From Cytidiella melzeri (taxonomy: Eukaryota; Basidiomycota; Agaricomycetes; Polyporales; Irpicaceae): a stretch of 32,198 nucleotides of DNA. Shown here in pieces: positions 28,042 through 32,198 of this stretch (position 1 is the first letter of the stretch; the number at the start of each line of letters is the position of its first letter). The stretch spans positions 1-32,198 of the forward strand of contig JABYQR010000458.1 of the NCBI GenBank assembly GCA_022592445.1, read 5' to 3'. A program made the translations under genes and the position numbers. Below the pieces are notes generated by a model. The model did no database searches. It worked only from the letters and a program-made list of their open reading frames with translations, and had not been told where the DNA came from.

Positions 28042-28051
28042 AGGTCAAGAT
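28042..28051 (+). other. Primer-binding site of gypsy family D, self-priming type
   Basis: AGGTCAAGAT lies two bases after the LTR end and is the exact reverse complement of the putative first 10 transcript bases. No TGG typical of tRNA priming is present. This matches the Tf1/sushi mechanism, where the 5' end of the RNA folds back, is cleaved and primes. Confidence 0.7.
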
Positions 28052-28141
28052 ACCATACAGCTACCGGCACGACTGCCCTTAGCTTGGATCAAGTTTTCCT
28101 GTCCCCCAGTTTTAAAAAGTTTATTCCCCCCTACGTTTGAG

Positions 28142-30534
28142 AGTAAGCCATCGCCGTCCGTCTTGACGTGCTTGATCGCTGACTCGTTCACTTTCCGTGG
28201 TTGATTCTTAGTGCCGAAAGAATCCCACTCCCGTTTCACCGCTCGTCCAGATCCTTTGCACAAGGATCTGAACCAAGCGCGTCGAGAAGTCAAGATCCAT
28301 CGCGCCTTGCCCCAGGCCGTGTTTGATCAACTCGACGCAGAGCACGCACGTGGCAAGAGCCACAAGTACACGGAGAAGGAGCTCAAGGCTATTGCCTCCT
28401 ACGTCGGTCGCCGTAAACCCAAGGGTTCTGCCCTCACACACAGATTCCCCACTGCAGAGGAGTTTGAGAAACTCCGTGCTGAGTCCAAAGAGTTCGCTGC
28501 CCGTACCGCACGCGAACGAGCCGAGGCCTTAGCAAGTCTTCCTAAGAAGCCTTCGTTGGCAGAACGCTTCCCAGCCCGGCCAGCTACCAACGCTGGTGCA
28601 GCCCTCATAGCAGCAAAGCCGACTCTCATCGACTTCCAAAAGCACACCCCTGGAGACCTTCAAGGAATCTTTACTCCAAAGCTCACCGCCACCCTCCAAC
28701 GCCTGTCGATTCTACCCACCATCGACAAGTATCAACAGCTTCACAAAGACACGAGGCGTAACTTTGAACAAGAGAAACAGAAGTTAGAAAAGCTTCTGGA
28801 GGAGTTACCAGCCCGAGCCACTGTCATCACTCAGCGTGAGTGGCAGCTGCTGGATTGGGGTTTAAAGGCAATAGGAGGAATTAGTTTCAAGGGTCTAAGA
28901 AGGAATTACGTACAAGTTTTCAAAGGTTTAGACAGAGTTTGGTCGGACGAGTACTTCGTATCGTTCTAGAAATACAGTGTGGCTTCTCAAAGTCCCAGAA
29001 GTAGTGTTTGGTCTAGAGATCATCTCCCCTGTGAGAACTACCCACACGCTTTCAATCACCGGACCATCAGAGACGAGTGTTACGACCCAGAAGAAGGACA
29101 CGAAGCCTGTGAAACTCAGCCCTGTCCAAACCGATACAACGGTATTGCATATCCCGGTCGGTACGCAAACCAGTATCGACCCATTCATCATTGGCAAGAA
29201 GCTCGTATCCTTGAATCCCTCCCACCCTTGCCTGAAGAAGACTTCGATCGAACCTTCACGCAGGAGCAATACCAGATGGATTCCACCAACGTGTCCCAGC
29301 ATGCTTCTAGGGCAGCAACCCCAGCCCCCGCACAAGAACCGTCTCCGCCCCCCACAGCAGAACAACTTTTGCATGCGCTACTCCTCGGTCAGCAACAGCT
29401 GACACAAGCAATCACAGCGCTGGTTCAAACCAGCAACAACCAGTTAACAACAGGTCACGGGAAAGGGTTGTAGAAAAACCCGCTAGTTTCAAGGGCAATG
29501 CTAGTAGTGACGCGCGTCGTTTTCTGGCCGCCTTCTCAATGTACGCACAGTTTAATGAGAAACTGTCGCCATACAATGCCCAAGGTGGTCAGACCCGATT
29601 AGACCACCTCTGGATTTCGTCGGCTCTGTCATTTATGACAGAAGATGCGGCAGTTTGGGCTACGCCTCACATGGACTTGATTGCCAGTCATCAAATGGCA
29701 TTCAATGGTGACTGGGACGACTTCAGAACGGCGTTCAAAGCACGATTTGAACCGGTTGATGAAATGGTGGATGCCAAGGCCAAGCTCAGGGAGCTGTGGC
29801 AAGGCAAAAAGACGGTTCCCGAGTACACGGCCCGATTCCGGGAGATCATGGATAAGACAGGCTACTCAACACAGGACCTCAGGGATCGGTATTATGAACA
29901 TCTGAGCACCACGATTAAGGATGAACTAGTCCACACCGCACGGTCCCATGTAACCCTTGTCGATCTCATCAATGTGGCCACCGACATTGACAATCGTCTT
30001 CGGGTTCGAGCTCAAGAAAAAGCTCGTGAGCAAGGTCGAACCGTCCCCAACGTGTTCAAATCTACCCCGGTCTCCACCTCGTCCCCGGCTCCTTTTGTTC
30101 AACCGTCTCGCGATTCCAATGCTATGGAAATTGATGCCACTAAAGTCGGTCCCAATGGGAAAACACGTGCTGATTTCATGAAAGCAATGAATGGAAGATG
30201 CTACGGATGTGGATCTAAGGAGCACCAGAAGAAAGACGGCAAACATGATCGAGAATTGTGTGGACACTGTGGAGGCAACCATCAGACGCAAGTGTGCCAA
30301 AGCCGGTTCCTTGGGTACCCACCTAGGCAACAGAAGGTGGCTGCCAACACTCTCTTCGATCCGTCCACTTCGGCCCCCTCGTCGTCCTCGTCCGCGAGGC
30401 CCTTACCTACCCCGCCCGCCGCAACCGTCGCCAGCTCTTCGTCTTCAACTCCGTTTGACTACGATGCCATCATGAAGCAGATGTCATCGCTCACGGATCA
30501 AGTCAAGCAGCTGGGAAATCAAAGGGATTTTTAG
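28142..30534 (+). pseudogene. Gag of Ty3/gypsy family D (one in-frame TAG, one frameshift)
   Basis: Start: A28142 joined by splicing to 28212. The N-terminal region (28212-28966, MPKESHSRF...) is Lys/Glu/Arg-rich and helical. TAG at 28967-28969 is followed in the same frame by 28970-29470 (to HALLLGQQQLTQAITALVQ). At about 29440 the frame changes to QPVNNRSRERVVEKP, and the classic Gag capsid domain follows (RFLAAFSMYAQ, DHLWISSALSFMTEDAA, FRTAFKARFEP, ELWQGKKTVPEYTARFRE). Cys/His motifs: CYGCGSKEH (from 30199) and CGHCGGNHQTQVC. It ends at TAG 30532-30534. A 60-nt GT-AG stretch (28910-28969) could remove the first stop without changing frame. Gag packages the RNA in virus-like particles. Confidence 0.75.
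28143..28211 (+). other. Predicted 69-nt intron that assembles the gag start codon
   Basis: 5' splice site GTAAGC (28143), branch CTGAC (28179-28183, A at 28182), 3' site TTCTTAG (28211). Joining ...TTTGAGA to TGCCGAAAG creates ATG CCG AAA, in frame with the long Gag ORF. There is otherwise no ATG in the leader and none in the first roughly 640 bases of the ORF. Confidence 0.65.
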
Positions 30535-31487
30535 AAAGGACTCCAGGTGAAACCGCACCCTCGAGTCCCTCTGGAAAGACCTACATAGAAGAAGTGGAGG
30601 ACAATGATGATTCCCCCACGGACACAGTTTTTAGCTCCCCTGTAGTAAATATCCGCCCCGCGCAGCAGCCTGATTTGCAGTCTCCAGTTTTATTTAATGA
30701 CATGTATAACTACTTTGAAACCTTGTCGTCCTGCATAGTACCCGAAATAGACCCGCTTAGCATGCACTTCCGAGTTCCTATCACGCTCAAAGGAGTGTTT
30801 AGAGAACAAGGCATCAAAGCCATGATCGACTCAGGAGCCACCGCTTTATTCCTGAGTCAAGACTTTGTCAATCGGCACCGAGTACGTACGGTCCCCTTAG
30901 AAAGACAGATCCCACTCCATAACATCGATGGGACTCTAAATCAAGGAGGACGTATCACACACAGAGCAGAGCTCGAACTACAAGTTGGGGCTATCAAGGA
31001 GAATGCAACCTTTTTGGTCACAGACATTGGTCCAGAAGATTGTATCCTAGGCCTACCCTGGCTTCGCAAAGCAAATCCCAAGATCAATTGGGCTACCGGA
31101 GAAATGGAACTGGAAGCCGAAGAAGACTTTGAGCCTTTCCAGTCTATCACAGCCAATCGGAAGCAGAGGCGAGCCTGGCTTAGAGCCGGTATCATTCAGG
31201 ACACCAAGGAAGAGCTTTGGTCCTGTGCTAGCTTTACATACTCCACAGACATCGCAGCTAAAGCCCATCAATCTAAAGAACAACGGACGTTCGAACAGAT
31301 GGTTCCAGAGGAATACCGCAGACACCAGAAAGTCTTCTCAGAAGAAGCATCACAGCGCCTCCCCGAGCATCAGCCCTGGGATCATACGATTGATCTGACA
31401 GAAACCCAAAGATGTTCAGATCTAAGGTCTACCCCATGTCTCCAAATGAACAAGCGGAGCTGGACAAGTTTATTGAGGAAAACCTAG
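30519..31487 (+). CDS. Ty3/gypsy family D aspartic protease part of Pol
   Basis: The frame is minus one relative to Gag and overlaps its end ([13 protein letters not shown] from 30513-30550); no ATG opens it, so it is probably reached by frameshifting at the T run before the Gag stop. The protease has [13 protein letters not shown] (catalytic Asp 30828-30830) and the distal ILGLPWL. The region after it leads to the RT ([32 protein letters not shown]). The true frame is lost at about 31400-31410, one base from the RT frame, and the last residues ([10 protein letters not shown]...) are out-of-frame translation. Confidence 0.85.
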   Translation, partial: SKGFLERTPGETAPSSPSGKTYIEEVEDNDDSPTDTVFSSPVVNIRPAQQPDLQSPVLFNDMYNYFETLSSCIVPEIDPLSMHFRVPITLKGVFREQGIKAMIDSGATALFLSQDFVNRHRVRTVPLERQIPLHNIDGTLNQGGRITHRAELELQVGAIKENATFLVTDIGPEDCILGLPWLRKANPKINWATGEMELEAEEDFEPFQSITANRKQRRAWLRAGIIQDTKEELWSCASFTYSTDIAAKAHQSKEQRTFEQMVPEEYRRHQKVFSEEASQRLPEHQPWDHTIDLTETQRCSDLRSTPCLQMNKRSWTSLLRKT

Positions 31488-32198
31488 CAAAAGGATACAT
31501 TGTTCCATCCAAGTCGCCTATGGCCTCACCGGTATTCTTTGTCAAAAAGAAGGATGGCAAACTCCGGCTTGTTCAGGACTATCGACGGTTAAATGACATC
31601 ACAATCAAAAACCGCTACCCACTCCCCTTGGTATCAGATATTACCAATCGGCTTCGTCAAGCCAAAATCTTCACCAAGTTTGACGTACGATGGGGTTATC
31701 ATAACATTCGGATCAAGGAAAATGACGAATGGAAGGGTGCATTTGTGACAAACCGAGGGCTGTTTGAGCCTAAGGTGATGTTGTTTGGCATGACCAATTC
31801 TCCGGCCACGTTTCAAGCAATGATGAATTCCATCTTTGCTGATCTCATCGCGGAAGGAAAGGTCTCGGTCTACTTAGATGACATCCTTGTCTTTAGTTCA
31901 GACATTGCGGAACACCGGAAAATTGTTCATGAGGTACTATCTCGACTTGAAGCCAACGACTTGTATCTTCGCCCCGAAAAATGCGAATTTGAACAGTCAC
32001 AAGTCGAGTACCTAGGTTTAATCATTGGTAACGGAAAGATCCGTATGGACTCGGGTAAAATAGAAGCTATCACCAATTGGCCGGTACCACAGAACCTCCG
32101 TGATGTACGCGGCTTCATTGGATTTGCCAACTTCTACCGACGTTTCATCAAGGACTTTGCGCGACATACTCGTCCTCTTCACGATCTCACCAAGAAAG
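31403..32198 (+). CDS. Ty3/gypsy family D reverse transcriptase (partial, runs off the window)
   Basis: It is open to the last base with no stop. It starts in the frame of [15 protein letters not shown] and continues through [54 protein letters not shown] (catalytic Asp 31682-31684), [16 protein letters not shown] and the active site VYLDDILVF (Asp codons 31877-31882), to the thumb/connection YLGLIIG and [16 protein letters not shown]. It is a typical RVT_1 domain of Tf2/chromovirus-like elements of Agaricomycetes; all catalytic Asp residues are present. One base is missing between the protease frame and this frame. RNase H and integrase lie beyond the window. Confidence 0.93.

Noticed and set aside
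28928..29374. Minus-strand open frame opposite gypsy D gag
   Set aside because: Antisense shadow with no recognisable features; the plus strand is clearly Gag.
28979..29473. Separate gene between 28979 and 29473
   Set aside because: It has no ATG (GTG only) and the same frame as the preceding Gag region across a single TAG.

Overview
This window looks like a transposon graveyard from a filamentous fungus, most likely an Agaricomycete basidiomycete. That is inferred from the style of the Ty3/gypsy, Ty1/copia and Tad-like LINE proteins, from short (57-72 nt) predicted introns with CTRAC or TACTAAC branch sites, and from strongly CpG-depleted repeats. I see no tRNA, rRNA or CRISPR array and no ordinary housekeeping gene. 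The only plausible non-transposon gene is a small secreted Ala-rich coiled-coil protein (7616-8188, minus).

Layout. 1-2304: 3' end of a Ty3/gypsy element (family B), with its last ORF split by a solo LTR of a second family (A, 317-1075). 2305-4457: no convincing gene. 4458-6827: a non-coding repeat element (X-T-Y: unique part X, a roughly 142-bp tandem array T, unique part Y). 6836-7611: minus-strand family B LTR with its primer-binding site. 7616-8680: the secreted-protein gene and its leader. 8700-9961: non-coding, with a 190-bp duplication. 9962-18510: an inverted X-T-Y copy split by a full-length copia element (11855-17777), which itself carries a CACTA-like DNA transposon in its 5' LTR; a solo LTR of family E (10213-10650) sits in the same repeat. 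18511-21314: two more X-T-Y fragments holding a family C solo LTR and a copia solo LTR. 21315-25332: a decayed second copia copy with a family A solo LTR inside its 5' LTR. 25333-27350: DNA-transposon debris, a third family A solo LTR and a LINE 3' end (minus). 27398-32198: 5' part of a family D Ty3/gypsy element (LTR, gag, protease, reverse transcriptase), running off the window.

The main discovery candidate is in the LTRs. Families A and D have a predicted short intron just downstream of the promoter. Its last 20-21 nt exactly repeat the end of the preceding exon, and that repeated unit begins immediately after a 10-nt segment (ATCTTGACCT) that in family D is complementary to the primer-binding site, as in Tf1-type self-priming. 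The unit sequence differs between A and D but the two copies within each LTR are identical. Family E carries an independent version in which a 52-bp segment is repeated with a 57-nt GT-AG intron precisely missing from the second copy, the signature of reverse transcription of a spliced leader. I propose an LTR intron that is spliced from the 5' leader and restored in each replication cycle, because minus-strand strong-stop DNA from the spliced leader stays collinear with the unspliced 3' R region. The family D element also appears to build its gag start codon by splicing (A|TG).

Insertion order can be read from target-site duplications and nesting: X-T-Y repeats first; then LTR retrotransposons into them; then family A solo LTRs into gypsy B, copia copy 2 and the LINE; then the CACTA-like element into the recent copia.
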